Assembly (NCBI GenBank): GCA_900769985.1
Contig: CAAGIS010000062.1
Location: 1 to 28,266 of the forward strand
Origin: Spirochaetia bacterium
GTDB taxonomy: Bacteria; Spirochaetota; Spirochaetia; Treponematales; Treponemataceae
Reading direction: 5' to 3'
DNA: 28,266 nt
The position numbers were made by a program, and so were the translations under genes. The notes under the pieces were generated by a model that saw only the letters and a program-made list of their open reading frames with translations, made no database searches and was not told the origin of the DNA. Shown here piece after piece: positions 1 through 6,883 of this stretch (its first letter is position 1; the number at the start of each line of letters is the position of its first letter).

Positions 1-352
1 AAGTTTTTTTTATCATCATGTTTTCCTCGGCAATTTCGGCTATCACTTCGTCCTTCTTCTTGAGCTTTGTTTCAAGCTCTTCGATTTTCCGCTGCTGCGC
101 TTTTTCCGTGATGTCAGGGTGGTGACGGTCGAAAACTGCCGCTGCATTTTCAAGGAATTCTTTCTTCCAGTTCAGGATCATGTTCGGGTGAACGTTGTTT
201 TCCTGGGCAACGTCACTGACTGCCTTTCCATCCTGAATAACTGTCATTACCATTTTCAGCTTTTCTTCCGAGCTGAGCTTTCTTCTTGTTTTTCCCATAA
301 GGTGTCTTCCTTTTGTTATTATACACCTTATTAGCTTTCCTGTTTTTGTCCA
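1..352 (-). mobile_element. IS3-family insertion sequence, one end only
   Basis: The left edge holds the start of an IS3-like element read on the minus strand: a terminal sequence followed by an OrfA transposase gene starting at 298. The outer end is placed at about 352 because the minus strand there begins TGGACAAAAACAGGAAAG (335-352), with the TG...CA termini usual for IS3 elements. To the right of 352 the reading frame of a truncated regulator begins, which fits an insertion into that gene. OrfB and the other end lie outside the window, so the target duplication cannot be checked. Confidence 0.75.
2..298 (-). CDS. IS3-family transposase OrfA (partial, runs off left edge)
   Basis: This reads from ATG at 298 through 99 codons without a stop to the window edge. 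The product begins MGKTRRKLSSEEKLKMVM and contains an HTH of the HTH_Tnp_1 type (about residues 5-50, with VHPNMILNWKKEF as the recognition part). A glutamate/lysine-rich coiled coil follows (about 65-95). This is the usual OrfA layout: DNA-end binding plus a leucine-zipper-like region for multimer formation with OrfB. An A8 run lies at the last visible codons (complement of 4-11), near where IS3 elements commonly shift -1 to make the OrfAB fusion; that role is inferred. It is the upstream member of the element and is transcribed away from the truncated regulator. Confidence 0.85.
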   Translation of the reverse strand, partial: MGKTRRKLSSEEKLKMVMTVIQDGKAVSDVAQENNVHPNMILNWKKEFLENAAAVFDRHHPDITEKAQQRKIEELETKLKKKDEVIAEIAEENMMIKKT

Positions 353-551
353 AGTTGCGGTTAGGCATTACAATAATATCCTTCCATCAATCGAAATGCT
401 GATTAAAATCTCTGATTTTTTCAAAGTTTCAACTGATTATATACTGGGAATAAAAGATAACCGTACTTTAAATATAGATAACCTCACAGAAAAGCAAATT
501 GCACATATTGAATTTATTATTGAAGATTTAAGAGTAAACAACAAAAAGTAA
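353..551 (+). pseudogene. 3' remnant of an XRE-family HTH regulator, cut by the IS3 element
   Basis: The frame at 366 reads through PSIEMLIKISDFFKVSTDYI and LGIKDN to a stop at 549-551. The pattern PSIExLIKIxDFFxVSTDYxLG is the conserved end of Cro/CI (XRE) HTH domains, covering helices 4-5. It is followed by a short helical tail ending IEDLRVNNKK. There is no start codon and no helix-turn-helix proper: the frame simply begins at the IS end. The missing 5' part should lie beyond the element, left of the window. The stump cannot bind DNA on its own, so the regulator is presumed inactivated. Confidence 0.7.
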
Positions 552-638
552 AAAAGGAAAACATCTGGATTTCGTTACTAAAATATTTTTTAAATAATTT
601 TCTGTCTTAAATCTTGCACTGGTTTTGTATCACATTCA

Positions 639-826
639 CACGGCTTCCGCACGAAAATGACAGAAAACGAAATCGTCGCGGAGTTGTTCAAGATATATGA
701 AGGGCTAGCGAGGAAATAAGACAAACGGATTTGTTCGCACCTAACGGCACTCACCACAAAAGGCGAAGAACGTTAGTTCTGAGCAAATCCGTGTGTCTAT
801 TTATAAAGTTTCATGCTGAAGCCGTG
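639..826. repeat. 188-bp element with terminal inverted repeats (MITE-like)
   Basis: The ends are CACGGCTTCCGCACGAAA (639-656) and the inverted copy at 809-826, matching at 16 of 18 positions. Inside is a second, larger inverted repeat at 719-798. The only reading frame inside is a 20-codon one (657-719) starting MTENEIV with no ribosome site, which I do not call as a gene. The 552-881 gap contains nothing else except the nfeD promoter. Non-coding DNA with nested inverted repeats next to an insertion sequence suggests a small non-autonomous element or a decayed mobile fragment. No flanking target duplication is evident. Confidence 0.45.
719..798. repeat. Long imperfect hairpin (28-nt arms, 24-nt loop)
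   Basis: The arms at 719-746 and 771-798 are complementary at 23 of 28 positions. The outer part (AGACA, ACGGATTTG) and the inner part (CTAACG/CGTTAG) are perfect, with mismatches clustered between them. There is no T-run after it, so it is not a simple terminator. The innermost CTAAC...GTTAG pair recalls integron attC sites, but it is on the wrong side of the palindrome for one. Confidence 0.6.
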
Positions 827-845
827 ATCACCTGCACCTTTACTG

Positions 846-874
846 TTTACAAATATTATTTCACATCATATAAT
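846..874 (+). promoter_or_regulatory. Sigma-70-like promoter for nfeD, predicting a leaderless mRNA
   Basis: The -35 TTTACA (846-851) and the -10 TATAAT (869-874) are separated by 17 bp, a near-consensus pair. The -10 ends 7 nt before the nfeD ATG at 882, so transcription should start at or about 1 nt before the start codon. No Shine-Dalgarno sequence lies between. Confidence 0.65.
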
Positions 875-881
875 TTAACTC

Positions 882-1326
882 ATGGTAGATTTTATTCTAA
901 ATGTAATGCCTTGGATTTGGACTGGCATTTTAGTAATCTGCATTGTAATAGAATGTTTTACTTTTTCGCTTACGACAATATGGGCAGCACTCGCTTCAGT
1001 TCCGCTTATTTTTATTTCAAGGACAAGCTTATCGCTGCAAGTTCAGATTTTAATATTTGCAGTAATCACGCTGCTGCTTATAATCGGAACACGTCCTCTG
1101 GCTTTAAAACTTCTGCGCAAAGAGAAAAATGAAAACATAAATAATCTTGAAGGACAAAAAGTCATCGTTACAAAAAAAAATCACTGCCACAGAAAAAGGC
1201 GAAGCAAAAGCTTCAAACGGTGTCATCTGGACTGCAAAATCAAACGACAGTTCCGAAATCGAAAAAGATTCTGTATGCAGGATTTTAAAAATTGAAGGAA
1301 ATACACTCATAGTTGAATTAATATAA
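882..1326 (+). pseudogene. nfeD: NfeD-family membrane protein, frameshifted in an A9 run
   Basis: NfeD proteins are partners of SPFH proteins: a few membrane helices followed by a soluble OB-fold domain. The ATG frame gives hydrophobic segments (about residues 7-40 and 52-70) and then LEGQKVIVTKK. At 1172-1180, nine A residues put the rest out of frame, giving a wrong tail that stops near 1295. Removing one A restores a typical NfeD end (ITATEKGEAKASNGVIWTAK, then ILKIEGNTLIVELI) ending at 1326, about 147 residues in all. That end is 12 bp before the SPFH gene, the usual nfeD-SPFH operon spacing. The shift may be a real mutation, a sequencing error in the homopolymer, or corrected by polymerase slippage on the A-run. 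Confidence 0.75.
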
Positions 1327-1338
1327 CCGGGAGGTTTT

Positions 1339-2223
1339 ATGACATTTTTAATTGCTGTTCTTGTTATTGTAGTAATCATTTTGATTGTTACAAATATCAG
1401 GATTATTCCACAGTCATCGGCAGCTGTAATTGAACGGCTCGGTGCTTACCATTCTACATGGCAGGTCGGGCTCCATGTAAAGTTTCCTGTCATTGACAGA
1501 GTTGCAAACAGGATTTCGCTGAAAGAAAAAGTTCTTGACTTTGAGCCTCAGCCTGTAATTACAAAGGACAACGTTACGATGATGATTGACACTGTCGTTT
1601 ACTTTCAGATTACAGATCCAAAGCTTTATACTTACGGTGTTGAACGTCCTATAAACGCACTCGAAAACCTTTCTGCAACAACACTCCGTAATATAATCGG
1701 TGACCTTGAACTTGACCAGACGCTTACAAGCCGCGATGTAATCAATACAAAAATGCGCAGTATTCTTGACGAAGCTACTGACCCTTGGGGAATAAAAGTA
1801 AACCGTGTTGAAGTTAAAAACATCATGCCACCTGAAGCCATAAAAGAAGCAATGGAAAAACAGATGCGTGCAGAACGTGAACGTCGCGAAGCAATACTTA
1901 TTGCCGAAGGACAGAAACAGTCTGCAATCCTTGTCGCAGAAGGAAAAAAACAATCACTCATTCTTGAAGCAGAAGCGCATAAAGAAGCTGCAATTCAGAA
2001 AGCAAGAGGAGAAGCCGAGGCAATCCGTGAAGTTCAGAATGCAAAGGCAGAAGGATTAAAAATGCTGAAAGAAGCTAAAATGGACGATACAGTTTTAAAA
2101 CTGAGAAGTCTTGAAGCATTTGAAGTTGCTGCAAACGGTCAGGCTACAAAACTCATCATTCCATCTGAGATTCAGAATATGACAGGAATCGTATCAAGCA
2201 TAACGGAAATTGCAAAAAAATAG
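1339..2223 (+). CDS. SPFH/Band 7 membrane protein (paraslipin, QmcA type)
   Basis: This 294-residue protein has one N-terminal membrane helix (about 3-19), then a Band 7 domain (about 20-180: RIIPQSSAAVIERLG, DNVTMMIDTVVYFQITDP, GDLELDQTLTSRD). A long charged helical region follows (about 170-250), rich in Glu-Ala/Lys repeats (AEGQKQSAILVAEGKKQS), then a short C-terminal segment. The length and order match bacterial paraslipins such as E. coli QmcA. Such proteins form large oligomeric rings in the membrane and are linked to membrane domain organisation and protein quality control; a precise role here is not known. The start has a strong GGGAGG Shine-Dalgarno (about 1329-1335), 12 bp after the nfeD frame ends, so the two are one operon. 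The frameshift in nfeD may affect this pair. Confidence 0.9.
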   Translation: MTFLIAVLVIVVIILIVTNIRIIPQSSAAVIERLGAYHSTWQVGLHVKFPVIDRVANRISLKEKVLDFEPQPVITKDNVTMMIDTVVYFQITDPKLYTYGVERPINALENLSATTLRNIIGDLELDQTLTSRDVINTKMRSILDEATDPWGIKVNRVEVKNIMPPEAIKEAMEKQMRAERERREAILIAEGQKQSAILVAEGKKQSLILEAEAHKEAAIQKARGEAEAIREVQNAKAEGLKMLKEAKMDDTVLKLRSLEAFEVAANGQATKLIIPSEIQNMTGIVSSITEIAKK

Positions 2224-2257
2224 CCTGCAGTAAAAATCAATAAAAATCCTGAAAAGC

Positions 2258-2310
2258 AAAACGCGAAGTCAAGTCATTCCGTTGTTTGAATACTTGACTT
2301 CGCGTTTTTT
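2258..2310. terminator. Bidirectional intrinsic terminator
   Basis: A perfect 17-bp stem (2258-2274 with 2292-2308, core ACGCGAAGTCAAGT) encloses a 17-nt loop. It ends in a T-run on the plus strand, and the A-rich upstream flank gives a T-rich tail on the minus strand. It sits between the convergent SPFH and phosphoesterase genes and can serve both. Confidence 0.85.
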
Positions 2311-2334
2311 ATTTTATTTTATTCTATACTATGC

Positions 2335-3030
2335 TTATTCTATTTTACACAATTCAGCATTTTTTAAAATCCAATGACTGTCCTGCTTTTCAAATTCTGC
2401 AACAGCATATTTTCCCTCTGCAAAAGAACCGGGATTGATTACTGTCGTAGTTCCGATTTTTTCTATTGCAGCCCCTTCATGAATATGACCAGTAACGACA
2501 AGAACTGGAGCACGTTTTAAAATAAAATCTGTCAGCATCTGGCTTCCTGCATGAACGTTTGGAGCTGGAGAATCGCATTTTTCTGCCTTTGGAGGATTGT
2601 GCGAAATCAAAATCAAATTTGACCAGTGCCCGTGTTCGTCTGCACATGATTCACTTGAATTTTCTACAATTTCAAAATCTTTGAGCAAATCTTCTTCGGT
2701 GCGCTCATTTGGAGTCGTACCTGTAAAGATACTGCCGCCGCCACTTCCGGCAATTGAAAAACCTTCATGGAATACAAGTCCTTTCTGGACACTTATATCC
2801 TGAGATTCGATTTCGAGAGTAAACTCAGGTTCATCGCAGTTTCCAATTACAGAAAAAACATATTCATTCATCGTACAAAGTTTTTCAAGGACAGGTTTTC
2901 CTGTTTCTGTTTTTTTAAATTCTGCAAAATCGCCGGCACAAAGAACGCCGTCTGCTTCTTTAAAAACTGAATCGATTTTATCAAAATTTTCTATATTGCC
3001 GTGCATGTCAGATATAACTAAAAATTTCAT
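2335..3030 (-). CDS. YfcE-like metallophosphoesterase
   Basis: This is a calcineurin-like phosphoesterase of about 231 residues. All metal-site motifs are visible: D-x-H near the N-terminus (FLVISDMHGN), GD (LCAGDF, about residue 35), GNCDEP (about 64), SHNPP (about 145) and GHIHEG (about 182). This pattern is typical of the YfcE/MJ0936 group of small Mn-dependent phosphodiesterases; the natural substrate cannot be told from sequence. An in-frame GTG at 3036 is possible, but ATG at 3030 has an AGGA sequence at better spacing. It starts about 26 bp after hisC on the same strand, so the two are probably cotranscribed, though no functional link is evident. Confidence 0.85.
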   Translation of the reverse strand: MKFLVISDMHGNIENFDKIDSVFKEADGVLCAGDFAEFKKTETGKPVLEKLCTMNEYVFSVIGNCDEPEFTLEIESQDISVQKGLVFHEGFSIAGSGGGSIFTGTTPNERTEEDLLKDFEIVENSSESCADEHGHWSNLILISHNPPKAEKCDSPAPNVHAGSQMLTDFILKRAPVLVVTGHIHEGAAIEKIGTTTVINPGSFAEGKYAVAEFEKQDSHWILKNAELCKIE

Positions 3031-3056
3031 TTTCACATTTTCCTTTCTATAAAAAA

Positions 3057-4205
3057 TTACAGTTTGTCCATAACAGTTTTAAGATAATCCATCTGCTGCT
3101 GAGTTCCGACAGTAATGCGCAGATATTCTTCAATTCCAGGCGTATCAAAATGGCGGACTAAAATTCCATGCTGTTTTATAAACTCGTACGCTGTCTTTCC
3201 ATCCATTCCGTCTTTTTTTACAAAGACAAAATTTGTCTGGGAATCGTTTACAGTATAATTTCTGCTTCTCAAATACGAAATAAAATCATCGCGCGTCTGA
3301 CAAATCTTCTTTGCACATTCAGCATAATACGCAGAATCCTGACAAGAGGCAATCGAAGCAACCTGAGTAACTGCATCCATCGGAAAATGGTTAAGGCTGT
3401 TTTTTACTGTAGTAACAGCAGAAATCAATTCAGGATCTGCAACAATATAACCGCTTCTAAGTCCTGCCCCGCAAAGGCTTTTACTGAATGTCCTTACAAC
3501 AACAAGATTTTTAAAATCTTTTAAAAGCGGAATTACACTTTCGCCGCCAAAATCAACGTACGCTTCGTCAACTACAAAGACTTGATTTTTAGGAGCGGCT
3601 TCAAGCATTTTTCGTATTTCGCTCCGGCTGATTCCAAGACTTGTAGGCGCATTTGGGTTTGCAAAGATTATGCTTGAATTGTTTTCGACTGCAAGCTTTA
3701 CCATCTGTTCAGTCTTTAACGTCCAGTCAGAATTTAACGGAACAGGCAAACGCGGAATATCATAAAAGCCGCAATAAACAGGATAAAAGCTGTAAGAATG
3801 TTCCGGGCAAATCAGTTTTTTATCAGAATCAAAAAAAGCGTAAAAAACAAACGAAAGAACTTCATCGCTTCCATTTCCCGAATAAATCATGTCAGGCGTT
3901 ACTGTAAACGGAATTTTATCCTGTTCTGAAGGCGTTACTTTTGTTCCGTCTATACATGCGCGCGACAAAACACCGCCCGTCCTGTTCAGCATTTCTGCGA
4001 TTTCTTTATGAAGCAAAAGAGAATCAGGGTCTGGATAAAGTCCGAGTTTTTCAAGATTATTATCAATCAAATCCTGTATTGCCTCTTTTACTTTTGGAGA
4101 CGGCGGATAAGGATTTTCATTTGCGTTTATTTTTATATATTCCCTGTCTTTAGGCTGTTCGCCAGGAACATACGGTTTTAAATTATTCATTCGGGTAGCA
4201 AGCAT
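3057..4205 (-). CDS. hisC: Histidinol-phosphate aminotransferase
   Basis: This is a fold-type I PLP aminotransferase of 382 residues that converts imidazole-acetol phosphate and glutamate to histidinol phosphate in histidine synthesis. Visible motifs: INANENPYPPSP near the N-terminus (residues 26-37), NPNAPTSLG (183-191), VVDEAYVDF (211-219, Asp213 for the pyridine nitrogen), FSKSLCGAGLRSGY (240-253) with Lys242 as the Schiff-base lysine, and a C-terminal LRITVGT. An insert of about 25 residues (about 78-103) after the ALYPDP-like region is longer than in many HisC proteins. The start has a clear GGAGA sequence a few bases upstream. No other his gene is in the window. HisC-like enzymes sometimes act on aromatic amino acids, so the substrate is not certain. 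Confidence 0.88.
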   Translation of the reverse strand: MLATRMNNLKPYVPGEQPKDREYIKINANENPYPPSPKVKEAIQDLIDNNLEKLGLYPDPDSLLLHKEIAEMLNRTGGVLSRACIDGTKVTPSEQDKIPFTVTPDMIYSGNGSDEVLSFVFYAFFDSDKKLICPEHSYSFYPVYCGFYDIPRLPVPLNSDWTLKTEQMVKLAVENNSSIIFANPNAPTSLGISRSEIRKMLEAAPKNQVFVVDEAYVDFGGESVIPLLKDFKNLVVVRTFSKSLCGAGLRSGYIVADPELISAVTTVKNSLNHFPMDAVTQVASIASCQDSAYYAECAKKICQTRDDFISYLRSRNYTVNDSQTNFVFVKKDGMDGKTAYEFIKQHGILVRHFDTPGIEEYLRITVGTQQQMDYLKTVMDKL

Positions 4206-4266
4206 ATCTTCTCCAACTTATCAAAAGAATTCTTTACCATTCTATTGACTTCCCAATTTTTTTGCA

Positions 4267-4302
4267 ACTCGCGCTACGAGTTTGCGGAGCGCAAACTCTA
4301 TA
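4267..4302 (+). repeat. Intergenic structured repeat, copy 1
   Basis: It holds two overlapping hairpins: CTCG-cgcta-CGAG (4268-4280) and GAGTTTGC-ggagc-GCAAACTC (4278-4298), followed by TATA. It fills the gap between the end of the DUF4954 gene and the start of hisC. Copy 2 at 11403-11436 has the same two-hairpin plan in the opposite orientation, and a degenerate third copy lies at 27571. No T-run follows on the minus strand, so it is not a plain terminator. Confidence 0.6.
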
Positions 4303-4305
4303 AAA

Positions 4306-6468
4306 CTACTGTCCGAGAATTACTCGTAAATCTAGATTAAAAGATTCTGTCTGGGCACGGAGTATGTGAAGGAATTCGTTGTCGTCAATCGTGCCGAGAA
4401 CTGCTGTCATTTCTTCCTGATTTTCGTAAGTCATTGCGCGGAACGGATCTGTATAGTCTTTCTGCCTTGAATAAATCGAGTCGCGGTACATATCTGTCGA
4501 AACAATTGTAACGTCGTCAATGATGTCCTGAAAAATTTCTGAACTAAATTCAAGAATCGGTCTTGTGTAAAGTTTTTCAAGAATATAAAGCGCATAGCGG
4601 CATTTATACAGTTCATAATTTTTCTGACATGAATCATAATACGAATGGATTTCGTTCCAGGAATTAATCTGACCTGATTTTATTTTTTCGCAAAGCTGAT
4701 TTATTTTTATCGTCGGAATAATCTGACCGCCGGCATTAGTCCATTCAGTAAACAGAGAAATCTTTTCAATTTTTTCAAGAACTTCCCGTGAAAATTTTTC
4801 ATAACCGTTTGACTTGCAGTATTCTATAATCGAACGAGCGGCAAAATATTTTAATATTTTCCTGTATTCTTTATAAGCTTTGACAGGTTTAAAAATCGTA
4901 GCTCCGTATTTTTTTTGAGCCTGCAAATCGAACAGCGTAAAATCAGCTTCCGTATTCTGGTGAAGATAGTCTTTTGCAGCCTGAAGTTCTTCCTGTTCTG
5001 TTCTTGCAGACAAAACATTTTCTTCGCTGATTTTTTTCAGATAGTCACGAGTCAAAAGAATGAGGCGATCGAGTGCAACTAAAACTTCCTGCATCGCATC
5101 AGGTGCAAGAGGGTCAGTTTCTATATGTTGAACTTTCTGCACACGCTTGTCACGTTTTTTAAACTTGTAATTATTTCTTGCAATCGCAAACATATTGAAC
5201 AAAAACCAGTACGCAGGAATTATGTGAATCGGCTCCTGCTCTGCTTTAAACGCAACAAGAGAAAAAGGATACGTAATATTCAATTCATGCTGATACGAGC
5301 CTTTTGAAACAAGTACAAACGAAGCAAATTTTGAATTATGTTTAAAATCTGAACACAACCCCGGCCAAAAACCGCGTCCTGCATAAATTTCGCCGTCAGG
5401 GCTTCTTGAATTATGATTGCTGCCAATCGTCGCACCGGCTGCAATGTTCGACTGTCCCAAAATTGTCGTGGCAATCAAAAAAGAAGAATTGTGATGCTGC
5501 TCATGGAATGGAAAAATCAGGTTATTCAAAAGTTCACAGCACGAAACAGTAGAATTATCTCCAAGAATAGAATTTAAAAGCCGGGCTCCGTATTTTAGCT
5601 GACAGTTTCTGCCGATTACAAAACGGACTGCAACTGCCTGATAAAAAATCCTGCTTCCGTAACCCATAATGCCGTTTACAAGTTCAACGCCCTCGCCTAT
5701 CTGGCTTTCTTCTTCTTCGCTCGACAGAACAGTAATGTTCTTTAATTTAAAAGCACCTTTTATATATGCACACTTTCCTATTTTTGCATCTTTTAAAAGC
5801 GTCGTATTTTTTATTACGGCTTCATCTTCTACAATGCCAAAAGTCCGCTTTGATTTATCATTTTCATTTTCTGTAATCTCGATAAAGCGTTTCATCAAAA
5901 GGCTGTCATCACGACGACGCGACCATAGATAAGCATCTGCTGTAATCATTGATTCAAAAGGCAGGACTGCGCGGTTGTCATTTTCATTTCCGACTCCAAT
6001 CCAGACACGAACATCTTCCGTTTCGTCTTTTTTTAGCCAGCCGTTTCCGAATTTTGAATGTTCCGTACAGCTCATTTCCTGAATGTTAAAAAGAATTACG
6101 CGGTTGCCTATTCTATAATTTTTTAAATATTTTACGTTTCTTATTACGACATCATCAGAAACAATGACATCAATTAAATTTGAATTGTAGATTCCTGCGA
6201 CGAGTTCAAGATCGTGAAATTTCAATACGGCATGCTTTATTCTGCCTAAAACTACAAAGCCGGAAAAGTGCGAATTGTAAATTAACTGCGGATTAAATTC
6301 TCCATCAATACTGCTTACTAAAACATTGCTCCAGTCTTCAAAGTCAGAAACATTACCGTTTTTTAAAAGAATTTCAATTTCGGCTTTTGATAAGTTCCGT
6401 TTATTTTCAGTCGTTCCTTCAGGAAAAACAACAGGGTTTATTTTTTCTATATAATTAAGTGTTACCAT
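4306..6468 (-). CDS. DUF4954-family protein with left-handed beta-helix
   Basis: I recognise this 720-residue protein as DUF4954-like, a family of unknown function found in Bacteroidetes and spirochaetes. The middle (about residues 85-385) is rich in short hexapeptide-like turns of the left-handed beta-helix kind (DVVIRNVKYLKNYRIGNRVI, SNIAAGATIGSNHNSRSPDG), as in acyl- and nucleotidyl-transferases. The most distinctive part is HEQHHNSSFLIATTILGQS to GFWPGLCSDFKHNSKFASF. The C-terminal third (about 430-720) is helical, with no recognised motif. There is no signal peptide, so it is presumably cytosolic. A role in sugar or lipid transfer is only a guess from the fold. It is monocistronic, with its own promoter abutting the ATG and no Shine-Dalgarno sequence. 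Confidence 0.75.
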   Translation of the reverse strand: MVTLNYIEKINPVVFPEGTTENKRNLSKAEIEILLKNGNVSDFEDWSNVLVSSIDGEFNPQLIYNSHFSGFVVLGRIKHAVLKFHDLELVAGIYNSNLIDVIVSDDVVIRNVKYLKNYRIGNRVILFNIQEMSCTEHSKFGNGWLKKDETEDVRVWIGVGNENDNRAVLPFESMITADAYLWSRRRDDSLLMKRFIEITENENDKSKRTFGIVEDEAVIKNTTLLKDAKIGKCAYIKGAFKLKNITVLSSEEEESQIGEGVELVNGIMGYGSRIFYQAVAVRFVIGRNCQLKYGARLLNSILGDNSTVSCCELLNNLIFPFHEQHHNSSFLIATTILGQSNIAAGATIGSNHNSRSPDGEIYAGRGFWPGLCSDFKHNSKFASFVLVSKGSYQHELNITYPFSLVAFKAEQEPIHIIPAYWFLFNMFAIARNNYKFKKRDKRVQKVQHIETDPLAPDAMQEVLVALDRLILLTRDYLKKISEENVLSARTEQEELQAAKDYLHQNTEADFTLFDLQAQKKYGATIFKPVKAYKEYRKILKYFAARSIIEYCKSNGYEKFSREVLEKIEKISLFTEWTNAGGQIIPTIKINQLCEKIKSGQINSWNEIHSYYDSCQKNYELYKCRYALYILEKLYTRPILEFSSEIFQDIIDDVTIVSTDMYRDSIYSRQKDYTDPFRAMTYENQEEMTAVLGTIDDNEFLHILRAQTESFNLDLRVILGQ

Positions 6469-6476
6469 TTAAAATG

Positions 6477-6505
6477 ATATTAACTTGTAATGTTGAAAAT
6501 TTCAA
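6477..6505 (-). promoter_or_regulatory. Promoter for the DUF4954 gene, near-leaderless
   Basis: On the minus strand, -35 TTGAAA (6500-6505) and -10 TAATAT (6477-6482) are spaced by 17 bp. The -10 ends 8 nt before the ATG at 6468, leaving a predicted leader of 1-2 nt. The -35 is half of the palindrome TTGAAAATTTCAA (6493-6505). Confidence 0.5.
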
Positions 6506-6511
6506 TATAAT
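6485..6511 (+). promoter_or_regulatory. Promoter for the small membrane protein/MBL pair, with palindromic spacer
   Basis: TATAAT (6506-6511) is a perfect -10; TTGTAA (6485-6490) is the best -35, at a short 15-bp spacing. The 13-bp palindrome TTGAAAATTTCAA (6493-6505) fills the spacer and touches the -10, so a dimeric regulator bound there could control both divergent promoters. Confidence 0.45.
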
Positions 6512-6577
6512 AGTTTATGCTTATAAAACGAAGGGCAGAATCAGCACTTCCTTGAGTTTTTGCAAACGGAGAACAAA

Positions 6578-6871
6578 ATGACTTTTAATGAATATGAAAC
6601 TGAACGCGAAAAACTTACAAAAGCAAAAAAAGGTTATGACACAAATCGTACGCTTTGCGTTGCAGTTCTGCTTTTTTTGATTTATACGACTTTCAAGGGA
6701 AAAGAGTTTTTAACAATGCCATGGTACATTCTTCTAATTCTCGGAGTTCTTGCAGTTGCAACAATAGGGATTTTTGTACATGACTGCCTTTTGATAAAAG
6801 ACATTTCAAAAAAATTAAAAATCCTTGAAGAAAAAAAAGACATTGAAACATTTTCAGAGCAAAAAGAATAG
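6578..6871 (+). CDS. Small two-helix membrane protein, unknown function
   Basis: The start is taken as ATG 6578, which has GGAG six bases upstream, rather than the in-frame TTG at 6560; this gives 97 residues. The order is a charged N-terminal helix (EYETEREKLTKAKKGYD), a membrane helix (about 25-40), a short loop KGKEFLTMP, a second membrane helix (about 48-69), then a charged coiled-coil-like tail (KDISKKLKILEEKKD). Both ends are probably cytoplasmic. I do not recognise a family. It is followed 12 bp later by the metallo-beta-lactamase-fold gene and is probably cotranscribed with it. Confidence 0.7.
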   Translation: MTFNEYETEREKLTKAKKGYDTNRTLCVAVLLFLIYTTFKGKEFLTMPWYILLILGVLAVATIGIFVHDCLLIKDISKKLKILEEKKDIETFSEQKE

Positions 6872-6883
6872 AAAATAGAACTT

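Noticed and set aside
657..719. 20-codon reading frame MTENEIV...
   Set aside because: It has no ribosome site or recognisable domain and lies inside an element that looks non-coding.
741..776. Integron attC site (CTAAC...GTTAG pair)
   Set aside because: In attC the RYYYAAC/GTTRRRY boxes are outermost and 50-140 bp apart. Here they are the innermost pair of a larger hairpin, only about 25 bp apart, and GTTAGTT breaks the consensus. No integrase is visible.
4278..4298. Intrinsic terminator of the DUF4954 gene
   Set aside because: The stem is strong, but no T-run follows on the minus strand. It is better explained as a copy of the intergenic repeat.
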